The translations under genes were made by a program, and so were the position numbers. The notes under the pieces were generated by a model that was not told the DNA's origin, did no database searches, and saw only the letters and a program-made list of their open reading frames with translations. This document shows, one piece after another, positions 12,137-22,983 of a DNA stretch of 64,000 nucleotides; position 1 is the first letter of the stretch; every line of letters starts with the position of its first letter. The DNA comes from Bimastos eiseni (lineage: Eukaryota > Annelida > Clitellata > Crassiclitellata > Lumbricidae): contig OY365807.1 of assembly GCA_959347315.1 (NCBI GenBank), positions 14,945,374 through 15,009,373 of the forward strand. Direction: 5' to 3'.

Positions 12137-12371
12137 CTAAAAAGAAAACGATGTAAAAAAAACAATAAGCTTTAGGCCAACATGAACAATAAAGAAATAA
12201 TCATTTCATCACGGACATTTTTCACGCATTCATTCATTCATGCATTCATTCATTCTTCTATTGCACTATATATGATACTGTAAATACATTGTATGATTGA
12301 ACTGGCGACTGATGATGACGACGACGATGATGACAACGACGATGAAAAAACGGATGAACATGGATTGAGAC

Positions 12372-13024
12372 CTGATGTAGATGAGGATGACAATACCACA
12401 GACGAGAGACAGGATGCTGCAGCTGATACCGATGATGAGAGCGATTCCCTGCGGATACATGGCCAACCCTTTCCTCGGATTTGACCGAGGCCTTGACGAC
12501 GAAACCATCCACCCACCCACCGCCACCTCCTCCTCATTTCCCCCATCGTCGTCATCGCCGTACGTGTCCTTATCGACCTCTATCTCTTCCAGGCCATTCT
12601 CCTCCTCCTCCTCCTCCTCTTCGTCCTCTTCCTCGTCATAATAGTCTTCCTCGTCTTCGTGTCCTCCTCCATGTGACTCTGCCGAGATGGAGAAGGGCTG
12701 CAGAGGTCGCAGCCTCGTGAAGTCCAGTGGAGACGGAGAGGGGTCGTGGCGGCAGGCCTCGTCAGAGCTTCTCAGTTCGTCGGCGTCCATTGTGCATCGA
12801 CGGGCGTTGAAGTCGGTCCAGTCGATCGACGTGAGCAGGGAGTAGCGGCAGTTGGTGAGGACGAGACTCGACAGCAGCATCTCAGTGAGGTTACGGATGA
12901 CCGGCGAGTGGCCCAACGTGTCCTGGAACGTTGACAGCATGTCTGGAAATGCGGGTGGATGACACAACTGCTGTCCCGGATCGCACGGAGGACAGTTTGA
13001 TCCGTGGCAGACGAACCAAAGCGA
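12372..13024 (-). CDS. novel type I membrane protein, exon 2 (ectodomain, acidic stalk, membrane helix)
   Basis: Main exon, running from a strong acceptor (pyrimidine-rich, ending TCATCGCAG) to a CAG|GTCTCA donor in phase 2. Residues 28-38 read CPPCDPGQQLC; residues 75-108 contain NC, an IDW motif, RRC and EAC, giving six ectodomain cysteines that could form three disulfides. NLT at 62-64 is a glycosylation site. Residues 139-183 are a stalk dominated by Asp and Glu, with two tyrosines (145, 146) inside DEEDYYDEEE, a setting typical of tyrosine sulfation. A basic patch (RPRSNPRKG) is followed by the helix GIALIIGISCSILSLVCGIV. Spacing of the cysteines and the tryptophan faintly resembles leucine-rich-repeat N- and C-terminal caps with almost no repeat between, as in GPIb-beta/GPIX, but clear LxxLxLxxN units are missing, so this is only a suggestion. 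Confidence 0.72.
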
Positions 13025-13519
13025 CTGCGATGAATAGAAGAGCACAGACCGAATGAGGACATTCACTTAATGTGGTTGAGAAAAGAAACAGACGGTCGGC
13101 GATATTGAAAGGGACTTCAGTGGTTCAGACACGCAGACAGACAGACAGACAGACAGAGACGTGGTCAGCAAACACAAGACCACAACCTAAAGCGTGTGTA
13201 ATTGTGCATCACAGACGAGCAGGTTAAAGTTTCATGTTATAGACAGGCTTGTGTGCTATATACCCAGTACCAGGCAAGACGAAGCGAGTGAACGAACACA
13301 TTGCTAACCAAGTCGAATGCGCACTAATGCCTCGAACGAGCAAACGCCCAAAGGAAGTATATTTTGAATAAATATGCTTCAAATACAAATTTCTAAGTTC
13401 ACATGCACAAAAAATGTCCAGACTTTGACAATGAGACGTTGTGGCAGATATACTTAGAAACACGCTACAGATTCTAGTATAAAACGAACTCATTGTTAAG
13501 TATTAACAGTTTTTCTTGG

Positions 13520-13590
13520 TTGATTAGCTCATTGGTTGAGGTGTTGTGCAATGACATAGAGGTCTTAAGTTGAAAACCGGTTGGCAACTG
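13520..13590 (+). repeat. degenerate tRNA-like sequence
   Basis: TAGCTCATTGGTTGAGG fits an A box and GGTCTTAAGTTGAAAACC a decayed B box about 36 bp later. The stems do not pair well, so this looks like a SINE head or decayed tRNA gene. Confidence 0.35.
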
Positions 13591-13745
13591 CTTTTTTAAA
13601 AATTTCGTCAAAACACTATAAAACATATCTACCAATACCTTTTAGTGCATTGCTGTTTTCCAGAGCGTATTCAAACTTATTGGGTAGCTTTATCAGCGTC
13701 GTTGAACTATCCTTTGCTGTTTTTGATGATGATAAACCCTTCCTA

Positions 13746-13778
13746 TTCCCTGATCTGTTCTCTGAACAGATCAGGGAA
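13746..13778. repeat. perfect 15-bp hairpin
   Basis: TTCCCTGATCTGTTC, loop TCT, GAACAGATCAGGGAA. The next 110 bp contain further CCTGAAC/GTTCAGG words in both orientations, so the stretch to about 13885 can fold in several ways. No poly-T tail or gene link is seen. Confidence 0.92.
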
Positions 13779-15151
13779 CTTTCCTGAACGTCAGGCAGCG
13801 TACCTGAACTTTCGACTGTCATCTTTTGGCCTGATCTAGTTCAGGTGGAACGCCTAAATTTTCAGGCATTTCGCCTGAACCTTTCTAAGATCACCAATAA
13901 TACTGAATTATTATGTATTAACCTACGTCCATGACCACCAACACAATGACAACTACGTGTTATATGCCTACGGCAACAATGTTCTAAGTTATCAAATATC
14001 ATAGATTATATGTTTAGATCGATATTATCTTAGTTTTATAACTGCGAATATTTAAAAAATTATCTTCAGCTGCATGGATTTATGATTTTTTTCTAAATAT
14101 ACGCAGAAGAACAGCAAACTGGTTTGGGGGCGTTTAGTAATTCAAACGATCTTGGTGTGGGGGCCTAGAGGTGGAAATTCAAATTCAAATTTTCCGGCGG
14201 AGATGGAGAAGTCAGCGACGTCGATGTTTCCTTGTAAAACTGTTTTCAACTGACGACGGATTTTCATCCCACTGTGTGCACAGTTTTTCATGTAGTCTAC
14301 TCTTAACGATGTCTATATTTTCTTCATCGGCTAAAGCCGCTAAACGAAGCTTCTTGACGGTCCGACGATATTAAGCGTTAGACGTTCAGAACATCTATTA
14401 GGCCGTATGCTGCTTTAGCATCCTTGCACGCTCACGTGCACATTTTGTCCGGACGTGACTACAATAACAAACGATTTTGATGTCACGCGGCATCGTCGCA
14501 TTGCAGTTGCTTTTGACATTGACGGCTATAGTCGGCTAATTATTGGATTGGTTCAATGTAGGCATTGAACATGACAATTTAACTGTGTAATTTTGGTTTA
14601 CCATACACTAGTATAAATACTCAACTGCGTGTTAACTTGAATGTTGCATTCATGAATGATAGACATTTCTCTTCTGTCACATATTACGTATGAAGACAAT
14701 AGAGTCCAAGCAGATCGATACTCTGAAATTGCTTTGCATATACATGTAGGCCTAACGGCATCACCTTAGACCTTTCCATCCGGCCAAAAAATTACCTTGC
14801 CTGTTCAGCTATTCTGCCAACTAATTGGAAATCTGGCTAAGGTCAACCTGATAATTGGCTAACCTTAACCTACACTAATCAACATCCGCTCCTTTGGCGT
14901 GATTGTCCATCTTCCAGGAGGCTCCACGCGCAGACTGGACTTAACTTACCAGTGTCCAATAGCCTTGAATCCCTTGATGAACATAATAATGAATCATCTG
15001 TTAAATGCAAAGGGCATAAAAACAGCTCTTAAAAGTCAGTGCTGAATAATTACTCAGTTGAGCATGGGTGAAATGAAGTGAGTTCATTTTCTCACGATTT
15101 GAGAGTGAATTAAGTTATCTGACTTGTTGTTGTTGTTGACGAATGACTTAC

Positions 15152-15202
15152 CCCAAGAAGTAGACTCCAGAGCCGGAGATCAGATGAGAACATCATTGCC
15201 AT
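15152..15202 (-). CDS. novel type I membrane protein, exon 1 (signal peptide)
   Basis: First coding exon of a four-exon gene that I do not recognise. ATG at 15202 opens MAMMFSSDLRLWSLLLG, ending in phase 0 at a consensus donor GGG|GTAAGT. Joining it to the phase-0 exon at 13024 continues LLLGSLWFVCHG, so the hydrophobic core of a signal peptide is completed only by splicing. This is strong evidence that the two belong together, since neither half is a signal peptide alone. The whole product is 296 residues: signal peptide about 1-25, ectodomain with six cysteines (28, 31, 38, 76, 94, 108) and one N-glycosylation site at 62, acidic stalk 139-183, membrane helix about 210-234, and a 62-residue cytosolic tail. 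The intron is 2.1 kb. The function is unknown; the topology suggests a cell-surface receptor or adhesion protein. Confidence 0.7.
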
Positions 15203-18200
15203 CGTCACCTCTGGTCAACTACACCTGTGTATAATCATAGTTGCCAATCTCCAGCTTTAACAAAAGTATACCCTATGTAGTCCCTGTGGGTCTAAGTCTA
15301 ACACTGAGTGATTCTCATCATGTCGTATTTTCTCGCGTGTGCACACAGCTGACAATGAATGTCGGCAGATGCCCTTCGACGTCTGAACATAATCCGCCAA
15401 TCTCCGTGTGCAAAGACTTTGATTGTCTGGACCCCGTTAGACAATAGGCGTGGCATCCAAACACCCAGGAATTCTCATTCAATTTTCCGCAAGAAATCAG
15501 CAAATCGTCAACGGGCATTTCGTACGTCGAGGAAGTAGGCCTACATTACGAGCACGTGACCAGTTGTGCGCTGTACACGCACTCGCTCCATCGGTGCACA
15601 CATGTACGACCATAATTTAGCACTTCTTCTATATACGCACGGTGTCCGCGCCACGTTCCCTTGGCTTGGCTGACTGCTGACACTGAGGACTCATGCGTTC
15701 AAACGTGTAGAGGCTTGTTTCGTCTAGTCTCTCTAAAAGCAAGAATGGAAGAGAGCCATCTGACTGCATCCGATGCGCGTGTAACTTTTTTGTCTCATAC
15801 GCCACGGTGATGTCGTAAAAAGCAACTGGTAGCATAAGATGTATCTGCATTAGACGCTAAGCGTATACGCAGAATTGGTCCGTGAATTTAACTATGCCCA
15901 ATACCCGCGGTTCTCTCTCATCTTGCGGTCACGGTAGCAAGCACCACAACCACCACCACCACCACCATCATCATCATCAGCTGAGTAGCAGATGTGAGAC
16001 GGAGATCAATGCGTTCCTTCAGCGCCGCTGTGTGCAGCCTACATCCAATATCGACGTATGTTGTTGTTGAGCCGTCGTCGCTCAATCGAACAGAGGCTCA
16101 TTCCCCAAATCACCCACCTCCGCCATCGACAGATTATAGGATGCATACGCGCCCGGCTTCTGTCCTCTTGCTGCTGCTGCTGCTGCTGATGCTGATGCTG
16201 CTGATGCAAGTCTGAGCCAGAAAAAGGAGGGGGAGGTCTAGCGGGCGAACAGACGGCATATCGAAACCAGTCAGACACGAAACCCAGAGAATAGAATGAC
16301 GACTGAACTTATCACATTATAGGAGGGTCTGCGAACGAATAAACGTATATATATATATGTGTGTGTGTGGGCGTGTGTGTGTATGAATGTATGTGTGTAT
16401 GTGCGTACGTATGTATGTATGTATGTATGTATGTATGTACGTACGTACGTATTTATGTATGTATGTACGTACGTTCGTACGTATGTATGTATGTATGTAT
16501 GTATGTATGTATGTATGTATGAATGCATGTATGTATGTATGTATGTATGTATGTATATATGTATGTACGTACGTACGTATGTATGTATGTACGTACGTAC
16601 GTATGTATGTATGTACGTACGTACGTACGTATGCATGCATGCATGTATGTATGTATGTATGTCTGCATGTATGCATGCATGTATGTATGTATATACGTGT
16701 GTACGTACGTACGTAAGTACGTATGTATGTACGTATGTACGTATGTATGTATGTACGTACGTATGTATGTATGTATGTATGTATGCATGTATGTATGTAT
16801 GTATATACGTGTGTACGTACGTATGTATGTATGTATGTATGCATGCATGTATGTATGTATTTATGTATGCATGCATGTATATATGTATGTATGTATGTTT
16901 GTGTGTATGTATTTATGTATGTATGTATGTATGTATGTATGTATGTATGTATGTATGTATGTATGTATGCATGCATGTATGTATGTATGCATGTATGTAC
17001 GTACGTACGTATGTATGTATGTATATACGTGTGTACGTACGTACGTATGTATGTATGTATATACGTGTGTACGTACGTATGTATGTACGTACGTACGTAC
17101 GTATGTATGTATGTATATACGTGTGTACGTGCGTATGTATGTATGTATGTATGTATGCATGCATGTATGTATGTATGTAAGTATGTATCTGTCATTGCTC
17201 CTGAATGCAATTCAATTGTTTATCATCAAACATTTAAATAAAATTCTGATAATAATATAAATTTGCTGTGGTTGATATCAATTAGGGACACGTACTGTAC
17301 TCAATGATTTATCATGCATTGGCCCAGCCACCTGGGGCGCGCTAGAGCAAATGCACGTTATCAATGGGCGTTGCGACCTCAGGTTGGGAGACATAATTCA
17401 AACATTGCCTTGACCAATTTAACGGCACAGCGCGATAGCCCTCTCCCATGGGGCGTGTCTTCTAGCGTTTTCGATCGGTGGCTTCAACGCCTCCATTCAG
17501 CTGCTTCGGACAGTCTGCATCAAGATTCTGCATAATATTATATGAGTCGTTGGCAAAGGCCTATAGAAACCCTCTATTTAGTCGTCGCTGATTAAACACA
17601 TGTTTAGCATTTATCCCAATGACCAAGGTTTTGTCGAGATGCGAGACAGACGGCCTCAGAATAATCGATCAGCCTTAGGCCTACACGCAGTCTTCAGCAC
17701 AGATCAATATTATGCTGACTTAGCAGCGTGGTTACGTTACCACGTGTTACAAAAGAGGTGTCTTGGCCAGGGTTTCTACACGCATGTCAGAAGAAGCAAA
17801 CTGCTTCTAATTCAGCCTGGGGGTGGGGAATAATATTCAGTGACCTTGGGGGAATTAATATAATTTATTAATTAGTTCAGTAAATATTTTTAATTTAAAA
17901 AAATCGATGCAATTAATTGACGGTTTGATCTTGATGCTGTATACAGAACCGCTAGAAAAACCTTCTTTCCTGTCGATCATGAAGGTCTAGATAATAGAGC
18001 AAATTTTCGGTCACATAAGGCAGCAGAATAAGTGTTCTATTAATTATTGCTGCTGCCGATATAACAGCAGCAAGAAGGAAGCAGCGGTGTTGCGTGGTCA
18101 CAACATAGAAATGGACAACTAAGGCCACTGTGCTCTGAGATGAAGACTGGCGATTGTCAAACTGGTGGCAGGGTTTTCTAATGGAACAAGCGATGTTCTG

Positions 18201-18447
18201 TTCGGAGACAGTTCATGAATGTGACTTTGTGAAATGGTTCTTGATTCATTGAGAGCAGCAGTCATAGACATTGACCTGGTTGTGGAAAAAGGTTATGATG
18301 GAACTTGAAATGTTCGGGGAAATATAAAAGATTTAAGACGAAGATCTAAGCAATAAATTCTAAAGCATTAAGAATTGTACATTTTTGTGCCAATGCGGCA
18401 ATGCCATCCTTCAACCTTGTCATGTAGGCCTAAACAACAGTTTTGAG
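15203..18447. other. intergenic, dominated by microsatellites
   Basis: Holds CAC/CAT and CTG trinucleotide runs (about 15946-15980 and 16169-16206) and the large ATGT/ACGT array. No exon found. Confidence 0.45.
16350..17190. repeat. ATGT/ACGT tetranucleotide array, about 840 bp
   Basis: Mixed ATGT, ACGT and ATGC units. A TATACGTGTGTACGTACGTA block recurs at about 16690, 16801, 17022, 17060 and 17114, so there is higher-order structure. All long ORFs here (MYVC, YIHT repeats) are artefacts. Confidence 0.95.
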
Positions 18448-18634
18448 TAGGCTGTACCGAATGGGTGACTTTCACTATTCGGCCGAATACGAATACGAAT
18501 AGTGTACAAAATTGGTCTACCAAGAAATTTCCAAATTTTAAAAAGGAACAAAAGTTTCAGTTCAGCGAATTTAATACCTAAACTAACAGTAAATAGTTAA
18601 CTTCATGTGATTTTACATTCTTCTGCTAGTTTAA

Positions 18635-18672
<38 letters not shown>

Positions 18673-18956
18673 TAATATATATAATTAATATATATATATA
18701 TATATATATATGAACAAGAAATGGAACTGAACTCAGAAATGAGACGGCTGACAGCGATACAGCGGTCCAGTCATTAGAGTTACTCCAGTCCATTCGATAG
18801 GCCTATTTGGCAGAAGCCGCTTGTGCATAAACAGAGGTCACGTGACCACTATTCGTATTCGGTTCTTCCACCACTATTTGGACGAATACCGAATAGCTAT
18901 TTGGCCCACTATTCGGCTCCGAAGCGAATACCAAGCGAATATTCGGTGCAGCCATA
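18448..18956. mobile_element. non-autonomous hAT element, 509 bp
   Basis: Left end TAGGCTGTACCGAAT and right end (inward) TATGGCTGCACCGAAT, flanked by the perfect 8-bp duplication GTTTTGAG (18440-18447 and 18957-18964). The subterminal sequence is rich in CGAATA repeats and the middle holds a TA microsatellite (about 18639-18712). No ORF. Confidence 0.8.
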
Positions 18957-18964
18957 GTTTTGAG

Positions 18965-19165
18965 TTGTCCTAAAATAAAGAAAGCTCTCGGGTTGGAAGA
19001 ATTCTTGTTATCCACCGGGAACAAGAGAACTGCTATCTTTATGGACGCCCAAAACAATGTAGGGCAAAAACGCAAACTGAAGCGAGTTATTTGTACAAGA
19101 TGGAATAGCAGACAGACTGCAGTTGATACGACACTCCAATGTTTCAGTACAGTAGGCCTACTCTG
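18965..19165 (+). pseudogene. hAT-like transposase fragment
   Basis: An open stretch includes LKRVICTRWNSRQTAVDTTL, which resembles the LKRLCxTRWSSRxDAxxAL block of hAT (ZMYM/52-kDa-repressor-like) transposases, preceded by an NKRTAIF segment like the usual KR-x-x-x-F. It ends in a stop after about 68 codons and lacks the rest of the enzyme. It lies directly beside the right target duplication of the 18448-18956 element, suggesting that element landed in an older transposon. Confidence 0.4.
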
Positions 19166-20890
19166 AGTACTCTTCAACCTCGAAACCCCCTCTCCCACGG
19201 GTGAAGACTTTACGTAACAGCTTCTGGAGCCAATGAATTCTAACATCGTCTTAGAAATTTCAGATTCATCATTAGGCCTACTCTGTTTTTCCATATCAAA
19301 CTGTAGAGCAAAATTTGAATCTGTGCTGCCTATGCATCACGTCACTTGGCAGCTTTTACTTCAGAAATCAACTTCATTTGCTAAAAACGATCTCTTGGAC
19401 GTTAACATTGACGAAGTAAGAAACAGAAAACTCGTGATGTATAGAGAGGTTTGCAGCGATGAGGCTCTATTGATGGAGAAGAGATAATTCGGCTACACGT
19501 GTGCATTCCTGGCCAGTATCGCCTACTTAATCAGATATGCATGTAGATGCGAGACAGATTCGACGATGACAAGACGGCATTGTTGACAGTAATGTCATTT
19601 TTTTCTACCAGCACCCCCAAAAGGGTATCATGTATCACAAGTTCTCACTATGATTCTACAGTCTCAATCTCTATGTCGTGGTACTTGAGTAGCTGAGTAA
19701 CGGTGACGTTAGCGAAACATTATGTACGTTAAAGGCCGCGTATACCACAAACAAACAGCACTCCTTGCCACAGCCCAAAAAGTCAAACTACACTTGTTGC
19801 AGAAAGACTGATCGCAGGAAGTGCTGTGACGCTCATGACGAAGAACCACAGAGGAGGAAGAAACAGACGATGAAAACGAATTGACAGGGTGGAATCAACA
19901 TAGCTACATGATCGAATTTACGCTCTCAGTCATCTCTGAATATCTTCCTAACATTCAACAATTGCACTGGATCTTAGTCACTTTACCAGTAACTATGTCC
20001 CGTAGAGCGTGCACTTGGAAGGTTACAAACGTCACCAGCGGTCAACCAGATGCTACGATTAGATGAATGCACTATACTGAATTATTTCAGGTGAAAAAGA
20101 ATAACATCTTTATAGCTAGGCCTATGTTTGCGAGATGAGTGACCAATATAAACGAAATATTATCGCTGTCTAGGTTCCAGACAGTTACTCAAAATAAGTG
20201 AATCTCCTTGCATACGCTAGCTCATAACAAGAGGCCTATGCCAAGACGTTTCAACGTATTTGCGTTGTCGTTGAGCTAATCTGAGAATGATCACTCCATT
20301 CATCTATGAATTTTATTTAAGTAATATTGCTATTTCTGTTGAGTAACATTATTAGTGGAACAAAGTTACTTAGTATCTACAATAGCAATGCTACTTACTA
20401 ATATAGTTAGTTAAGTAACATGAGCGATATAATTTTTATACAATGCAGTGTCTGAAATTCTGCATAGTCGCAAACTGTTACAACAGTTACTCATTATCTC
20501 GGAAACAATTTGCGTTTAATCAGTAGTCCGTCAGAGACTCATAATAGACTTGGTGGGGGAGAGAATTTTGCTTCCATCACCCCGAGGGGAATAGAAGCCT
20601 CTGGTCTTGGCGAGGACATCGCCAATACACTACAGTGAATGTTACTTACAGCTTCTGCTGCATTACAGAACCCAAAATAATTATTAGGCTACTATTTAAT
20701 GTTTCAACACACGAAATACTAATGGTAATCAGATTCGCAAACTCAAAACCTCTAAAGCGCATCTCGAAAGCCAAGTACAGGGCAACAGCTTATTTACGAG
20801 CGCTACGACGAGTCAGAGGGGTTGTCAACTTCAACTTGTCAGTCAATGAAATTAGACTCATTCATTAAATTTATTAAATAGTATATTGAT

Positions 20891-22983
20891 CAGGGGTGTA
20901 ACAAGCGGGGCAGGGGTGGCACCGGTTCCCTCAGTTTTTAAAATGGCTTTACCCCTCCCCCCCCGTTTTAGTGCTCAGTGCCCCATGTACCCCCCAAATT
21001 GGCTCTATTTTTAAGACGGCGTTATGACAGGACATACATGATCTAACTTCGTTGAAGCCATTTGATAATCATCATATAGAGGTTTTTGCCAAAATCCTTA
21101 CACTTAGTCGGTCGATTAGCGTGTCGTCATCGTGACCTTTGGCGGCGAGGCATCAATGTACTCTCCAGCAGCATCAAGTGTTATTTTATTAACGGCGTAT
21201 GTATGTATGTATGTATGTATGTATGTATGTATGTATGTATGTATGTATGTATGTATGTTTGTATGTATGTATGTATGTATGTATGTATGTATGTATGTAT
21301 GTATGTATGTTTGTATGTATGTATGTATGTATGTATGTATGTATGTATGTATGTATGTTTGTATGTATGTATGTATGTATGTATGTATGTATGTATGTAT
21401 GTATGTATGTTTGTATGTATGTATGTATGTATGTATGTATGTATGTATGTATGTATGTATGTATGTATGTATGTTTGTATGTATGTATGTATGTATGTAT
21501 GTATGTATGTATGTTTGTATGTATGTATGTATGGATGTATGTATGTATGTATGTATGTATGTATGTATGTATGTATGTATGTATGTATGTATGTATGTAT
21601 GTATGTATGTATGTATGTATGTATGTATGTATGTATGTATGTATTTACGTTTACACTATGTCTATGTATTAGAACAGGTTTCACAGTTTTCACCCGAATC
21701 GAATTCAGGTTTTAGCCTAAGTGTCCCCGCTAATAGGTCTCATCGGTTAGTAAAATGTGCTGCCAGCCTGGTCTAGAGGTCCTTCACGGGCTCCATATCC
21801 TCCAGTGCATGCATGGTCACTAAGCATAAAATGTTAAGAGGTCCAAGACTGGTATGCTGAGGGCGGGCTGTCCAGTCAGAAACACCAATGGAGCGACTAT
21901 AAACACGATTTTCATAGCCTTCAGGTCCTCAAGCTGCGCGGTTTTGTTGTTTAAAGCTCTGGATCACCACAAGAGCAACTGAAAGAACAAGAACATGGCG
22001 CACTGTAGGCCCTATTGTAAGTGAACATTATTAAACCAGCGGCACAATGGTTAAGTTATGTGTAGGTTAGTGTACTAGGGGCTATTGTCGCTTTCCAGGA
22101 TGACGAAGAAACCATGCAGTGGCATAGCAGATTTTTTTGTATAGGGTGGGTACAGCATAACCGTAGTGTTTAGAGGACATGCAACTGAGCTGTTTGACAA
22201 AAATCGTATCCCGAGAATCCAATTTACTAGTCTGAACCCTTCAAGTTGGAAGCTCTGAGAGTGAGTGATGAATGGGTTTCCACCTTCATATGCAGAGACC
22301 ATGGAAATTATGTTGTAAGTACTTCATCCCTTCGTTTCAATCTCAAGGTTAGCTCAAAAACTGTTCTTCCACCTATAGGCTATCCCGACATTTTTAACCA
22401 ATTAAGAAGCTGCCATTTGAATTTTGACATTTGCCTTGTTATCACCAACCAAATGTACTCGACCATCTTGTAGTCACATTGTAGTTGTTTGTAGTCATTG
22501 AATAAACATGAAATCCTGATCAAAACTCTGGCCTATTAAGTAAGTAATTGTGAAGGCGCTAGAGAAATGTCTATATACATGCATATCAAATATTAAATCT
22601 AAATGACCTATACGTTGACATGAATTTTACGGCAAGTTAAAGCCGAAATTTATTTGGCCATCAAGCCCATGCGTTGTTGCAATGACCATGTTACAAGCCT
22701 CATGATGATGGAAAAGATTACTTTGCTTGTAATTTTATTGTATATTGTATAAAATAGTAGGCCTACTATATAGTGTATACTTTAAAAGCGTCTTACATTT
22801 CTTATTTCTATGAAGTAATTATGATAAGATGACTTTTGTTAAGAATATTTGTGCCGCCCCCCCCCCCCCCAGTTTTCAAATTTGGGGCGGGGCAAAATTA
22901 AATAAGTGGGGAATGTTGAGCTTCGCGCAATATTGTGGAAATTATGCCCCCCCCCCACTTTTCAAAACCTTGTTACACCTCTG
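20891..22983. mobile_element. hAT-type element, 2.09 kb, carrying a (GTAT)n array
   Basis: Left end CAGGGGTGTAACAAG and right end (inward) CAGAGGTGTAACAAG match at 14 of 15 positions, and CAGGGGTGT is a typical hAT terminus. The flanks ATATTGAT and GTATTGAT are a 7/8 target duplication. Runs of C lie just inside both ends (about 20951, 22856 and 22947). No transposase frame is visible. The 447-bp tetranucleotide array lies near the left end. Confidence 0.7.
21198..21644. repeat. (GTAT)n microsatellite, about 447 bp
   Basis: More than 110 tetranucleotides, with GTTT variants every 40 to 64 bp (about 21258, 21310, 21358, 21410, 21474, 21514), which suggests duplication of roughly 50-bp blocks. 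It stays open in several frames on both strands, producing MYVC and YIHT pseudo-ORFs. Confidence 0.95.

Noticed and set aside
16271..17260. Several ORFs of 100-297 codons reading MYVC or YIHT repeats on both strands
   Set aside because: They come from a tetranucleotide array that lacks stops in all frames. No unique sequence or splice support.
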